A stretch of DNA of 55,233 nucleotides, from contig JBBDSU010000017.1 in NCBI GenBank assembly GCA_040904825.1, positions 1 to 55,233 of the forward strand. The letters run 5' to 3'. The position numbers were made by a program, and so were the translations under genes. This document shows, piece after piece, positions 1-8,983 of this stretch (positions within the stretch are counted from its first letter, which is position 1; the number at the start of each line of letters is the position of its first letter). The notes beneath the pieces are model-generated. The model saw only the letters and a program-made list of their open reading frames with translations, ran no database searches and had not been told where the DNA came from. This DNA comes from JBBDSU01 sp040904825 (lineage in GTDB: Bacteria; Actinomycetota; Nitriliruptoria; Nitriliruptorales; Nitriliruptoraceae).

Positions 1-662
1 TGCGCGCCGTGGTCGGCCGCAATCTCATCAACGCCGGGTCGATCGAACGTTGCGGTGCCCGCCATCGGCCCGTCAGGTCGTGTCACGTGATCGCCGGGGA
101 CATCGTCGAGCCGCACCTCGAGATCGATGCCATCAACAGGACCGAGATCCATCAGCAGGCGGGTCAGCCGCCGGCCATCCGGAAGGCTGCCGCCGGGATG
201 GACCTCGATCAACGGCACGAGCACGAAGGCGCGCTCGGCCAGTCGCGGATGGGGAACGGTCAACGGGCCGAAGAGTGTCGACCATTCGGCGGCACGATCA
301 CCGAACAGCAGGATGTCAACATCAAGCGGACGTGGCCCCCATCGCACTTCGCTGGCGCGATCGCGGCCAAAGGCACGCTCGATGAGATGGGCTTGCCCAA
401 GCAAGTCCGGAGGATCCAGCGTGCACATCGCGCAAACCACGAGGTTGAGGTAGTCGTCCTGAGGCACCGCGCGTGGATCATCTGGCGGTGGCCACGGCGC
501 GGTCCGGTAGACACCCGAGACATCCGTGACCGCCACACCGTCGATGTCGTCCAGCACGTGGACCGCCGCAGCCAACGTCTCCAGCGCGTCACCGACGTTG
601 GCGCCGAGACCGACGAAAACCTGCTCGGCTTCGCTGTGACTGCTGTCGTCAACTGGCGTCAT
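1..662 (-). CDS. folK: 2-amino-4-hydroxy-6-hydroxymethyldihydropteridine pyrophosphokinase, 3'-truncated by window edge
   Basis: Transfers pyrophosphate from ATP to the hydroxymethyl pterin, the step before dihydropteroate synthase in folate synthesis; cytoplasmic. The minus-strand frame is open from ATG at 662 to base 1 without a stop. The N-terminus carries VFVGLGANVGD and the family signature appears as GPRPLDVDILLFG, followed by VPHPRLAERAFVLVPL. The core is complete, and an unusual C-terminal extension of more than 50 residues continues off the window. The ATG overlaps the folB stop (ATGA), so translation is probably coupled. Confidence 0.93.
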   Translation of the reverse strand, partial: MTPVDDSSHSEAEQVFVGLGANVGDALETLAAAVHVLDDIDGVAVTDVSGVYRTAPWPPPDDPRAVPQDDYLNLVVCAMCTLDPPDLLGQAHLIERAFGRDRASEVRWGPRPLDVDILLFGDRAAEWSTLFGPLTVPHPRLAERAFVLVPLIEVHPGGSLPDGRRLTRLLMDLGPVDGIDLEVRLDDVPGDHVTRPDGPMAGTATFDRPGVDEIAADHGA

Positions 663-1021
663 GTCGGACGCACCCGTCGGATGGTGACGACGACATCGTC
701 GACGAGCCCAGGCACCGGTGCCGAAGGCTTGTGGACGCTTACCTCCGCCACCTCGACTTCGTCGTACTCCAGACACGCATCGGCAATCGCCGTCGCCAAC
801 GCCTCGAGCAGCTGAAAAGTGCGGTCAGTGACCAGAGCAACCACCACCTGGGTGATTGCGCCGTAGTTGACGGTGTCCGACAGGTTGTCGCTCCGACCGG
901 CCGACTCAAGGTCAAGGCCGAGTCCGACGTCGACAACGAACCGCTGCCCCAAGTCACGCTCGTGCGGCAAGACGCCGTGGTAGCCGAATGCTTCGATCCC
1001 TCGGATGTCTATTCGATCCAT
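659..1021 (-). CDS. folB: dihydroneopterin aldolase
   Basis: Cleaves 7,8-dihydroneopterin to the hydroxymethyl pterin used by FolK. The 120-residue product starts MDRIDIRGIEAFGYHGV, the typical N-terminus of the family (G-Y-H-G-V), and later has LLEALATAIAD. Full family length. The ATG at 1021 is chosen because the family homology begins there. The frame stays open upstream, but that stretch is a 17-bp tandem repeat ending at an assembly gap. Sits between the (hidden) folP region and folK, overlapping folK by 4 bp. Confidence 0.92.
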   Translation of the reverse strand: MDRIDIRGIEAFGYHGVLPHERDLGQRFVVDVGLGLDLESAGRSDNLSDTVNYGAITQVVVALVTDRTFQLLEALATAIADACLEYDEVEVAEVSVHKPSAPVPGLVDDVVVTIRRVRPT

Positions 1022-1057
1022 GTGTCTAACCAATCCATGTGTCTGGCCGATCCATGT
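1007..1057 (-). repeat. three 17-bp tandem repeats spanning the folB start
   Basis: On the minus strand, three degenerate 17-bp units of the form ACATGGATYGnnYAGAC follow each other and end at the N run. Each unit contains an ATG. Because 17 is not a multiple of 3 the ATGs lie in different frames; only the last one (1021) opens folB. Confidence 0.8.
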
Positions 1058-1157
1058 NNNNNNNNNNNNNNNNNNNNNNNNNNNNNNNNNNNNNNNNNNN
1101 NNNNNNNNNNNNNNNNNNNNNNNNNNNNNNNNNNNNNNNNNNNNNNNNNNNNNNNNN
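1058..1157. other. assembly gap (100 N), probably hiding folP
   Basis: The gap lies between folE and folB, where actinobacterial folate operons normally carry dihydropteroate synthase (folP). Immediately after the folE stop, a minus-strand frame begins MSTMPQRSQH and runs into the gap; it could be the folP N-terminus. The 100-N length is probably a placeholder. Confidence 0.6.
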
Positions 1158-1200
1158 CGATGCTGGGATCTTTGTGGCATCGTGGACATGGCGCCCCCGA

Positions 1201-1872
1201 TCAACTGCGCAGCAGTGCCAGCGCTTCGGTGCGTGTAGCCGGATCATTGCGGAACCGGCCGCGGACGGCAGAGGTCACAGTTTCGACTCCGGACTTGCGG
1301 ATGCCGCGCATCTCCATGCACAAGTGGCGCGCTTCGATGACCACCATCACACCTCGCGGGTCAAGCGCCTGCTCGAGCGCGTCGGCAATCATGGTCGTCA
1401 TCCGTTCCTGCAACCCGGGCCGCTTGGCGCACACGTCGACCAGCCGCGCCAGCTTTGACAGCCCGGTCACCTGGCCCGCCTTGTTCGGCAGGTAGGCGAC
1501 GTGGGCCTTGCCGGTGAAGGGGACGAGATGGTGTTCGCACATCGAGTGGAACGGGATGTCTCGCATCATGACAATTTCGTCATGCGCCTCGTCGAAGGTG
1601 ACCGACAGCACATCGACCGGATCGACGAGCAAGCCAGCGAAGATCTCGTCGTATCCGCGGGCGACCCTGTCAGGGGTATCGGCGATACCTGGGCGATCGG
1701 GGTCCTCGCCGATGGCTTCCAGCAACATCCGCACGGCGGTACGGATCTTGTCGTGATCGAACACGCCGGTCGGGGTGACGCCGGTGACGTGGTGCACTCT
1801 GGCCGTCTGCGCACTGCTGGCGGCACTGTCGGCAGCGACGTCACGTGCGCGGTCAGACTCGTCACCGTTCAC
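1201..1872 (-). CDS. folE: GTP cyclohydrolase I
   Basis: Converts GTP to dihydroneopterin triphosphate, the first step of folate synthesis. The 223-residue product has a variable N-terminus of about 40 residues, then the core with DIPFHSMCEHHLVPF and EARHLCMEMRG, which supply the Cys-His-Cys zinc ligands and the catalytic histidine. It starts at GTG 1872, overlapping the ftsH stop as GTGA. Upstream of folP/folB/folK in one minus-strand operon. Confidence 0.96.
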   Translation of the reverse strand: MNGDESDRARDVAADSAASSAQTARVHHVTGVTPTGVFDHDKIRTAVRMLLEAIGEDPDRPGIADTPDRVARGYDEIFAGLLVDPVDVLSVTFDEAHDEIVMMRDIPFHSMCEHHLVPFTGKAHVAYLPNKAGQVTGLSKLARLVDVCAKRPGLQERMTTMIADALEQALDPRGVMVVIEARHLCMEMRGIRKSGVETVTSAVRGRFRNDPATRTEALALLRS

Positions 1873-3875
1873 GAGCTGCCCCGATCATCTGAGGCGCCCG
1901 CTTCAGCGTCAGCACGGGGTTGTCCGTTGCCGGCGGCAGCCCCGACATGTCCATTGACGCCGAGGCGACGCAGGGCTTCGAGGACCGTCGCCGGGTCATC
2001 AAGCTCCACCGCAGCCCGCGCACGGCTCGGCCGCTGAACGGTCGGCTCGAGCACCTCGGCCAGCGTGTCGCCCTCGACGGTTTCGATGTCGAGCAGCTTG
2101 TTGGCCAGCGCCTCAAGGACATCCTTGTTCTCGACCAGGATCTCGAGCGCTTCGTCATGCGCCTCATCCAGCAGGTGGCGAACTTCCTCGTCAATCTGGA
2201 AGGCAACCTGCGACGAGTAGTCGGGCTCGTGGCCGAAATCGCGGCCCAGGAACGGCTGCGATTCGCTGTGTCCCAGCTTGATCGGTCCGAGCCGCGGGCT
2301 CATCCCGTACTGCGTCGTCATCTGACGCGCGAGCTGCGTCGCTTTCTCGATGTCGTTGGAAGCTCCGGTGGTGATGTCGCCGATCTTAAGTTCTTCAGCC
2401 ACGCGGCCGCCGAGCATCATCGCCAGCTTGTCGACGAGCTCGCCGCGGGTCGCATACGAGCGGTCTTCGGTGGGCAGCGCCATCGTGTAGCCGCCAGCCC
2501 GCCCTCGCGGAATGATGGTGATCTTGTGGATCGGATCGCTGTGCGGCAGGGCGTGGCCCACCACCGCATGGCCCGACTCGTGGTAGGCGGTGATCAGTCG
2601 TTCGCGATCGCTCATCACCCTGGTCTTGCGTTCCGGCCCGGAAATGACGCGGTCAATGGATTCAGCCAGCTCTGCAGCGGTGATCTCCGACTTGCCGAAC
2701 CTCGCCGCGAGCAGCGCTCCCTCGTTGATCAGGTTGGCCAGATCAGCACCGGTGAACCCGGGAGTCTGGCGTGCCAGGACCTCGAGGTCGACGTCGTCCG
2801 CAAGCGGCTTGCCCTTCGCGTGGACCTTGAGGATGTCGTGGCGGCCCTTGAGATCAGGACGGTCGATGACCACCTGGCGATCGAAACGCCCAGGGCGAAG
2901 CAACGCCGGATCGAGGATGTCAGGCCGGTTGGTCGCCGCGATCAGGATGACGGCGGTGCGCTGGTCGAATCCGTCCATCTCGACGAGCAGCTGGTTGAGC
3001 GTTTGCTCGCGCTCGTCGTGACCGCCCCCCATCCCGGCGCCCCGGTGGCGGCCGACCGCGTCGATCTCGTCGACGAAGATGATCGCAGGCGCGTTGGTCT
3101 TCGCCTGTTCGAACAGGTCACGGACCCGGGATGCCCCGACACCGACGAACATCTCCACGAAATCAGACCCGGAGATCGAGAAGAATGGCACGCCAGCTTC
3201 TCCGGCGACGGCGCGTGCCAGCAAGGTCTTGCCGGTCCCAGGAGGGCCATACAGCAAGACACCCTTAGGGATCTTGGCGCCCATCGCCTGGAACTTCTGC
3301 GGCTCTTCGAGGAACTCCTTGATCTCGCGGAGTTCCTCGATGGCTTCATCGGCACCCGCCACATCGTCGAAGGTGACCTTGGGCGCATCCTTGGCGACCA
3401 TCTTGGCCTTGGATTTGCCGAACTGCATGACCCCGCGACCGGCGCCGCCCTGCATGTTCTGCATCAACAGGAAGAAGACGACCAGGATCAGCATGAACGG
3501 CAGCACGGTGGCCAGGATCGAGGTCAGTGCACCGGTCTGTTCAGAGTCGAACTGGACCGAGCCGATCAACCCCTGATCGATCCAACGTCGCAACTGGTCG
3601 GCGTTGACATCGCGGTTGTAGGTCGTTTGGAACGCGACCGAGGTGCCACCGGAGCGGCGCTCGCCCTCGATGGTGTCCGAACGATTGCCGATCGTGGTGA
3701 CGGCGAGGTCCTGATCCTGAAGCTCACCTGCTTCGACGGCAACCTGGAACTCCGACCACGTCAACTCAGCCGGCGCACCGGCAGCCTGCATGAAACTGAC
3801 ACCGAGCCACAGCGCTGCGACGAGTGCCAGAATCCAGGGCAGAGGACCCTTGAGAATGCGCTCGCCTGGCTTCAC
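1869..3875 (-). CDS. ftsH: ATP-dependent zinc metalloprotease FtsH
   Basis: Membrane-anchored AAA+ protease that extracts and degrades misfolded membrane and regulatory proteins. 668 residues: membrane segments at about 11-30 and 117-138 flank an extracytoplasmic domain; Walker A GPPGTGKT near 210-217; Walker B IIFVDE near 265-270; second region of homology with LLRPGRFDRQ; zinc motif HESGH near 432-436. Full length. GTG start at 3875. The 123-bp spacer to hpt may hold its own promoter. The 3' end overlaps folE by 4 bp, an arrangement common in actinobacteria. Confidence 0.98.
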   Translation of the reverse strand: MKPGERILKGPLPWILALVAALWLGVSFMQAAGAPAELTWSEFQVAVEAGELQDQDLAVTTIGNRSDTIEGERRSGGTSVAFQTTYNRDVNADQLRRWIDQGLIGSVQFDSEQTGALTSILATVLPFMLILVVFFLLMQNMQGGAGRGVMQFGKSKAKMVAKDAPKVTFDDVAGADEAIEELREIKEFLEEPQKFQAMGAKIPKGVLLYGPPGTGKTLLARAVAGEAGVPFFSISGSDFVEMFVGVGASRVRDLFEQAKTNAPAIIFVDEIDAVGRHRGAGMGGGHDEREQTLNQLLVEMDGFDQRTAVILIAATNRPDILDPALLRPGRFDRQVVIDRPDLKGRHDILKVHAKGKPLADDVDLEVLARQTPGFTGADLANLINEGALLAARFGKSEITAAELAESIDRVISGPERKTRVMSDRERLITAYHESGHAVVGHALPHSDPIHKITIIPRGRAGGYTMALPTEDRSYATRGELVDKLAMMLGGRVAEELKIGDITTGASNDIEKATQLARQMTTQYGMSPRLGPIKLGHSESQPFLGRDFGHEPDYSSQVAFQIDEEVRHLLDEAHDEALEILVENKDVLEALANKLLDIETVEGDTLAEVLEPTVQRPSRARAAVELDDPATVLEALRRLGVNGHVGAAAGNGQPRADAEAGASDDRGSS

Positions 3876-3998
3876 GGAACAACCACCTGTGGACGACGGA
3901 ACGTGCCCTTGGAACGGGAACCGTCCGTTGGCCAGTCCCGAACCGTCGAGGCTATCACCGTCGATACCCGCGCTCTCAGCGGGTTGATGGCCGCTGGA

Positions 3999-4586
3999 TC
4001 ACCCTGCGTACACCTGTTCTCGCAAAGTGACGATGTGCGGAAGGCCCCGATAACGCTCCGCAAAGTCGAGTCCGTAGCCCACCACGAACACGTCGGGGAC
4101 CTCGAACCCGACGTAGCGAAGCGGCAGGTCGACCTTGCGACGGCTGGGCTTGGTCAACAGCGCGAAGATTTCCAGGCTTGCCGGCTTGCGGCTTCGCAAG
4201 TTCTTCACCAGGTAGTCGAGGGTCAGCCCTGAATCGACGATGTCCTCGACAATCAAGACATCGCGGCCTTCGATGTCGTCATCGAGGTCTTTGAGGATCC
4301 GCACGGTCCCCGATGACGAGGTCGAGGACCCGTACGACGAACAGGCCATGAAGTCCATGCCCGCTGTAATCGTCAGTTTCCGCGCCAGATCGGACATGAC
4401 GAAGATCGCGCCCTTGAGCACCCCGACGATCAACAGGTCACGGCCGGCATAGTCACGGTCCACCTGCACCGCGAGCTCCTCCAGGCGCGCATCGATGGCT
4501 TCCGCGTCGATCAGCAATTCCTGGATGTCGGCACGGTGGATCTCTGGGATGCGGTTGAGCGCTGCTTTGCGGTCGTGGTCGGTCAT
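3999..4586 (-). CDS. hpt: hypoxanthine phosphoribosyltransferase
   Basis: Salvages hypoxanthine/guanine to IMP/GMP using PRPP. 195 residues, usual length. The PRPP-binding motif reads VLIVEDIVDSGLTL, preceded by the loop LLIVGVLKGAIFVMSDL and the flexible-loop segment SSYGSSTSSSGTVRI; the C-terminal purine-recognition part has YVGFEVPDVFVVGYGLD and ERYRGLPH. ATG at 4586 has an AGGTAG ribosome site upstream. Lies between tilS and ftsH, the classical order tilS-hpt-ftsH. Confidence 0.97.
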   Translation of the reverse strand: MTDHDRKAALNRIPEIHRADIQELLIDAEAIDARLEELAVQVDRDYAGRDLLIVGVLKGAIFVMSDLARKLTITAGMDFMACSSYGSSTSSSGTVRILKDLDDDIEGRDVLIVEDIVDSGLTLDYLVKNLRSRKPASLEIFALLTKPSRRKVDLPLRYVGFEVPDVFVVGYGLDFAERYRGLPHIVTLREQVYAG

Positions 4587-4650
4587 TGACGGCTACCTGG
4601 CATCGGATGGCGGCGACGGCGTCCACGACGTCCACGAGTCGCAGGCACGA

Positions 4651-4750
4651 NNNNNNNNNNNNNNNNNNNNNNNNNNNNNNNNNNNNNNNNNNNNNNNNNN
4701 NNNNNNNNNNNNNNNNNNNNNNNNNNNNNNNNNNNNNNNNNNNNNNNNNN
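4651..4750. other. assembly gap (100 N)
   Basis: Separates the 3' end of tilS from the hpt leader. A short direct repeat (GTCCACGAC / GTCCACGAG, about 4621-4639) lies beside it. The tilS stop codon is inside the gap. Confidence 0.95.
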
Positions 4751-6251
4751 CAACCCCGGAGCGTGTCACCCGCAGCTGGGACATCGGGTTGCGACGACCT
4801 TCACGCACCACGGTCGCGTCGGCTGCGATGCCCGGGATCCATACCACCGTCTCGTCGCTGGCGACAACGGGCCAGATGTCTCTGATCGCGCGAGGGATGC
4901 CTGCATCCACCATGACATCCTGCAGCGACCGGGTCCCCCCAGCCGTCAACATCCGGTCGCCAGCCTCCCGGCGTCGCACCACCAGCGGCATGTCCAGGGC
5001 TGGCAACGCAATGACCATCCGCGACGCATGTCCTCCTGCAGGCGGCTCGCGAACATCGTCGGAGATTCCCGGCGGGTGCCAGGCATCCGGCAGTGCCAGC
5101 GCTACCTGACCCGGCACATGGCCCTGCTCGTTGGTGGCCACATGCCAGGGGTCGCTGTCGGCCGTGATTGCCTGGATGGTCACCCGGGCAGGCCGCCACA
5201 CCGCCGCGCCAGGGATCGTCAACGAGGCAGGCGGCTGGTGAGCCGCCAGACGGGGTGCGACGGTCAGCCATTTTTCCGAGCGCGCCACATCGATGCTGCC
5301 AGCCAGTGAAACCGCCGAATGCACCGGCAGGGCAAGAGCTCTAGTGACATCAGCGGCGTCGGGAACCGCACCGGTCACAGCGCTGATCGCTGCACGCACG
5401 ACACGGCGCGCGATCCCATCCGCCAGGGCCATGGTTGCAGCCGCTGGCAGCACGACGACATCACCGACCTTGCCGGCAAGCTTGGCGTACGCCTCGTCGG
5501 CAAGGCCTTCAAGCACGTCAGCATCGGCGGCGGCGAGGTCAGCCAACCGGCCCAAGGCGCCAACCGGGTCGTCACCGACCTTGTCGAGCTCAGCAAGGAC
5601 CTCGTTGCGCACGACGCTGCGCCGGTAGGCCGGGTCGTCATTCATCGGATCACGGGTGATCGGCAGACCTTCGAAGTGCACGAAGCGGTGCACGTCAACC
5701 CGGCGAATTCTCAACATCGGACGCCAAACATCGCCAGTCACCACGCGCATGGCCGCAAGACCGTCGACGCCGGTCCCCCGCACGGCGCGCAGCAGCACCG
5801 TCTCGGCTTGATCGTCGGCGGTATGCCCGACGAGCAGGATCTTGCCACCGTGTCGCCTGGCGGCCTGGCGCAGGGCCATATAGCGGGCATCGCGGGCTGC
5901 GGCTTCCAGCCCCTTGCCGGTACGGACCACCTCGACATCGATCACATCGCACGGCACGCCAGCCCAGGTCGCGTGACGACGGACGTTGTCCACATCGGCG
6001 GTGTCGTCTCTGAACCCGTGGCGGACGACGACGACGAGCACGGCCAAATCGGGACGGGCTTCAACCACCAGGTGCAGAAGCGCCGTTGAGTCCGGCCCTC
6101 CCGAACATCCGATGACGACAGGAGTGCCGTCATCGATTGGCGCCAGCACTCGCGTCACTTCGGCAAGCAGGTCGTCTCGCCCCTGGCCTGCCGGCAACGG
6201 CCCGACAGGCCCATGCGACGGCAGATCGGGGGCGGGGCGCGCGGGGGTCAT
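4751..6251 (-). CDS. tilS: tRNA(Ile)-lysidine synthase, 3' end lost in assembly gap
   Basis: Converts C34 of tRNA-Ile(CAU) to lysidine, so the tRNA reads AUA. The N-terminal PP-loop motif is SGGPDS at residues 50-55; VGHTADDQAETVLLR and RPMLRI follow. The C-terminal substrate-binding domain is recognisable by RRREAGDRML, GGTRSLQDVMVDAGIPR and WPVV. At least 500 residues are visible and the stop lies in the gap. The ATG at 6251 overlaps the stop of the upstream zincin gene as ATGA. Confidence 0.95.
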
Positions 6252-7288
6252 GGCACGACGCGCTGCAACCAGGCTGACGGATCATCGAGCTCTTGCGACT
6301 GTGGCAGGTCCGCCTTGGATCTGAACGCGAGGTTGAGCGCAGCGGTGCCTGAGTGCTCGAGCACACCGCGGACGAACACCTCACCATCTTGGTACTGGCG
6401 CCGTTTGGCATCCATGCCAAACACCGAGCTCAGTACGCGCGAGGTCACGTCGCGCCGCCGGTTGGCCAGCACCGCCCGGATGTGCTCACCATCACCGATC
6501 AACCCCTCGCCGGCGTCGAACATGACCGTGTTGCCGTGCCCTTCCAGCAGCGTCATCAGTGCCTGTGCCTGATCAATGATTTCGGCCTGTTCCTCGGTCA
6601 AGACAGCATCGATGAGCGGCTTGACGGTCCCGGTCTTGCGGATCTCGGCGACGATGCGTGGCGCGTCTGAGGTCACGCGACGCACCGCGTCAGGATCGAT
6701 CCGGGCATGCGAGAGATACTCAGCGACGAGTTCGCGGAGGTAGTCACCCAGCCATGGCGCGGACGCGAACTGCAGGCGATGGGTCGTCTCGTGGAGCAGC
6801 ACCGCCCGCCGAATGTCGACCGCGATATCCGGTGAATGCTCGGCCAGCTGGAGAACGTTGGGGCCGACGACAACGAGCTCACCTTGGCCGGCTGAGCCAC
6901 CCGAGCCCGCTGATGACAGCGGCAGCACGAACTGGCCGAGCACCTTCGACGACATGAGACCGAAGACGGCGCCCAATTGAATGCCCAAGAGCTGCCGGGC
7001 TGCGGGGCGATGTTCGAGGCGTGCTCTGAGCGGTTCGAGCACACCGCTGATGGCCGCGAGGTTGGTGCGTACCCAGCCCATGCGTCCAACGACGGTCACG
7101 CTCGCGGGAGCCAGGCCCTCCCCAAGGTCGGTGAATCGCCGGGCCGCCGCATCAATAGCAGGAAGATCGTCATTGACCGCCGCACGCAGGTCATCGACCG
7201 CGTCAGGCTGGACGGGATAGCGCTGAGCGACGGTACTTGCCGCCCACGACGCCCAGCGCTCATCAAAGATCGCTGACGCCAAGTTCAC
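6248..7288 (-). CDS. zinc-dependent metalloprotease (zincin), F420-biosynthesis-associated family
   Basis: Actinobacterial family often annotated 'coenzyme F420 biosynthesis associated' (DUF2342/zincin_2); substrate unknown. The 346-residue protein carries the metal motif HETTH at about 166-170 in AVLLHETTHRLQF, with LVAEYLSH as a likely third-ligand region. A hydrophobic stretch with a Gly/Ser linker precedes the motif. GTG at 7288 is preferred because an AGAGGGAG ribosome site lies just upstream, inside the 3' end of the previous small gene, and homology begins there. Its neighbour tilS overlaps by 4 bp, the usual actinobacterial pairing. The F420 link is only family lore. Confidence 0.85.
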   Translation of the reverse strand: MNLASAIFDERWASWAASTVAQRYPVQPDAVDDLRAAVNDDLPAIDAAARRFTDLGEGLAPASVTVVGRMGWVRTNLAAISGVLEPLRARLEHRPAARQLLGIQLGAVFGLMSSKVLGQFVLPLSSAGSGGSAGQGELVVVGPNVLQLAEHSPDIAVDIRRAVLLHETTHRLQFASAPWLGDYLRELVAEYLSHARIDPDAVRRVTSDAPRIVAEIRKTGTVKPLIDAVLTEEQAEIIDQAQALMTLLEGHGNTVMFDAGEGLIGDGEHIRAVLANRRRDVTSRVLSSVFGMDAKRRQYQDGEVFVRGVLEHSGTAALNLAFRSKADLPQSQELDDPSAWLQRVVP

Positions 7289-7293
7289 GACTT

Positions 7294-7620
7294 TTACGCT
7301 CCCTCTGTCGCCCGCCTGCTCGGACGGTGGACCAGGAGCCAGTAGAGCGCGATCAACAACGCCAGCCCGACCATGCCGGTGAACGTCAGGATCCAAGCTG
7401 CACCCCAGGTAAAGGGCACGTCGGGGTTCTCATATCCGGCCAGCTCACGCGCTTTGTTCTCTTCGGCCAGGCGAGGTTGCGGTTCCGGTCCGAGCCCTTC
7501 ACCGTCAACCGCAAGCACGATCGATTCGCCGGCCACGTCTGCATCGTCCGCCGCAGCCGGCATCGCGATGATCGTCGCGAGCAGCACCGTGGCCAGGGCA
7601 ACACCGAGAACTCGGCGCAT
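7294..7620 (-). CDS. small signal-peptide/membrane-anchored protein, unknown function
   Basis: 108 residues, not recognised. An N-terminal signal-like segment (MRRVLGVALATVLLATII, then AMPAAADD) is followed by a short acidic extracytoplasmic stretch and one C-terminal membrane helix (WILTFTGMVGLALLIALYWLLV) with a basic tail RPSRRA. This suggests a type I membrane protein. ATG at 7620 follows AGGACCTGAAG. Its stop lies 6 bp before the zincin GTG, whose ribosome site it contains, so the two are probably co-translated; it may anchor or regulate the zincin. Confidence 0.65.
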   Translation of the reverse strand: MRRVLGVALATVLLATIIAMPAAADDADVAGESIVLAVDGEGLGPEPQPRLAEENKARELAGYENPDVPFTWGAAWILTFTGMVGLALLIALYWLLVHRPSRRATEGA

Positions 7621-7818
7621 CTTCAGGTCCTTTGACACAACCGTTGTGGCGAACAGTCGCATCACCCTACGGATTGGAAACCGGCAGTGCGACAAGCGAC
7701 GAGCGCAGCCTAGCGGACCACTCGTTGCGGCTTCCCATCGGACAGGCAGGCACCGCTGACACCTTCTCGCCATACCGGGAACATCTTGGGCCCAGCGCGC
7801 GTTCCCCCTAGCAAGAAC

Positions 7819-7830
7819 TTGCATATGCAA
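7819..7830. promoter_or_regulatory. 12-bp perfect palindrome upstream of pirin, possible operator
   Basis: TTGCATATGCAA is a perfect palindrome 33 bp before the pirin start. Its size and symmetry resemble operators of small dimeric regulators such as the MarR family. No regulator gene is adjacent. Confidence 0.4.
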
Positions 7831-7862
7831 CTACCCTGGTAAGCAGCCACCTTGGAGCCACC

Positions 7863-8846
7863 ATGCCAGCAGTTACCGTCGATGACCTGCTCACCTTGCC
7901 GCGTCTGTCTGCAGGTGATCCCGCCACCCAGCGCCATCGCCAGGTCCGCAGCATCACCACCGCCCCCCGCGGCTTTGAAGGCGAGGGCTTTCCGGTCCGC
8001 CGCGCTTTTCAAGGCGTCGACTTGGCTGACCTCGACCCGTTCATCCACCTCGATCAGATGGGCGAGGTGGAGTATGCGCCGGGCGAGCCCAAGGGCACGC
8101 CGTGGCACCCTCACCGGGGTTTCGAAACGGTCACCTACATGATCGATGGGCTGCTGCGCCACGAAGACAGCCACGGTGGCGGCGGCCTGATCACCGATGG
8201 TGATACCCAGTGGATGACAGCTGGCTCAGGACTGCTGCATATCGAGGCGCCACCTGAAGAGGTGGTCGTCAAGGGCGGCTTGTTCCATGGCTTCCAGTTG
8301 TGGGTCAACCTCCCAGCCGATCAGAAATGGAACGAACCCCGGTATCAGGACCTGCGCGGTGGCGACGTCACCCTGCTCACCTCGCCCGACGGCGGCACCC
8401 TGGTTCGCCTGATCGCTGGCTCCGTCGATGGGCATGATGGGCCGGGGTCGACCTACACCCCGATCACGCTGATCCACGCGACGCTTGAACCAGGGGCCCG
8501 CCTGACCGTGCCGTGGCGCCCAGATTTCAACGCGCTCGCCTACACCTTGGCAGGCCGCGGCACAGCCGGGGTTGACGACCGGCCGATCGAAATGGGACAG
8601 CTCGCGCTGTTCGGCAACGGCGACACCGTCACCGTGACCGCCGAGTCGTCACAGGAATCGCGCGCACCCACGCTTGATGTGCTCCTGCTTGGCGGACGCC
8701 CGATCAAGGAACCGGTCGCCTGGTACGGCCCGTTTGTTATGAACACCCGCGCGGAGCTCCAGCAGGCGTTCGACGACTTCCAGGCTGGCAAGCTCGGAAC
8801 GATCCCCGCGCTCCACCAAGGTGGCAACATGGATCCGCGCCGCTGA
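7863..8846 (+). CDS. pirin-family cupin protein
   Basis: Bicupin of the pirin family; members bind iron, and some act as quercetin dioxygenases or redox-sensing cofactors. 327 residues, slightly longer than usual. The four metal ligands of human pirin (H56, H58, H101, E103) match HPHRG and LLHIEAP in the N-terminal cupin. ATG at 7863 follows a GGAG. Stands alone between a palindromic site and a terminator, so it is probably monocistronic. Confidence 0.88.
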   Translation: MPAVTVDDLLTLPRLSAGDPATQRHRQVRSITTAPRGFEGEGFPVRRAFQGVDLADLDPFIHLDQMGEVEYAPGEPKGTPWHPHRGFETVTYMIDGLLRHEDSHGGGGLITDGDTQWMTAGSGLLHIEAPPEEVVVKGGLFHGFQLWVNLPADQKWNEPRYQDLRGGDVTLLTSPDGGTLVRLIAGSVDGHDGPGSTYTPITLIHATLEPGARLTVPWRPDFNALAYTLAGRGTAGVDDRPIEMGQLALFGNGDTVTVTAESSQESRAPTLDVLLLGGRPIKEPVAWYGPFVMNTRAELQQAFDDFQAGKLGTIPALHQGGNMDPRR

Positions 8847-8884
8847 CCTTCCTTTACGGACTCATCGCCCCGCGTATCAGGCGC

Positions 8885-8927
8885 GGCACAAGTCCTCGTC
8901 GTGCGGGGCCTTGTGCCCTCCTCTTTT
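8885..8927 (+). terminator. intrinsic terminator after pirin
   Basis: GGCACAAG (8885-8892) pairs with CTTGTGCC (8910-8917) and is followed by CTCCTCTTTT. A second 7-bp pairing, GCCCCGC (8867-8873) with GCGGGGC (8903-8909), interleaves with it. Confidence 0.75.
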
Positions 8928-8983
8928 GAATGGCTGCCCTTTACGGTCGAGACGGACCGAACGGTGGGATGAAGGGTGGAATC

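Noticed and set aside
1920..4232. Long open plus-strand frame (about 770 codons) opposite ftsH and hpt
   Set aside because: It is the antisense of two clear genes; no ribosome site or family pattern, and typical of high-GC third-position bias.
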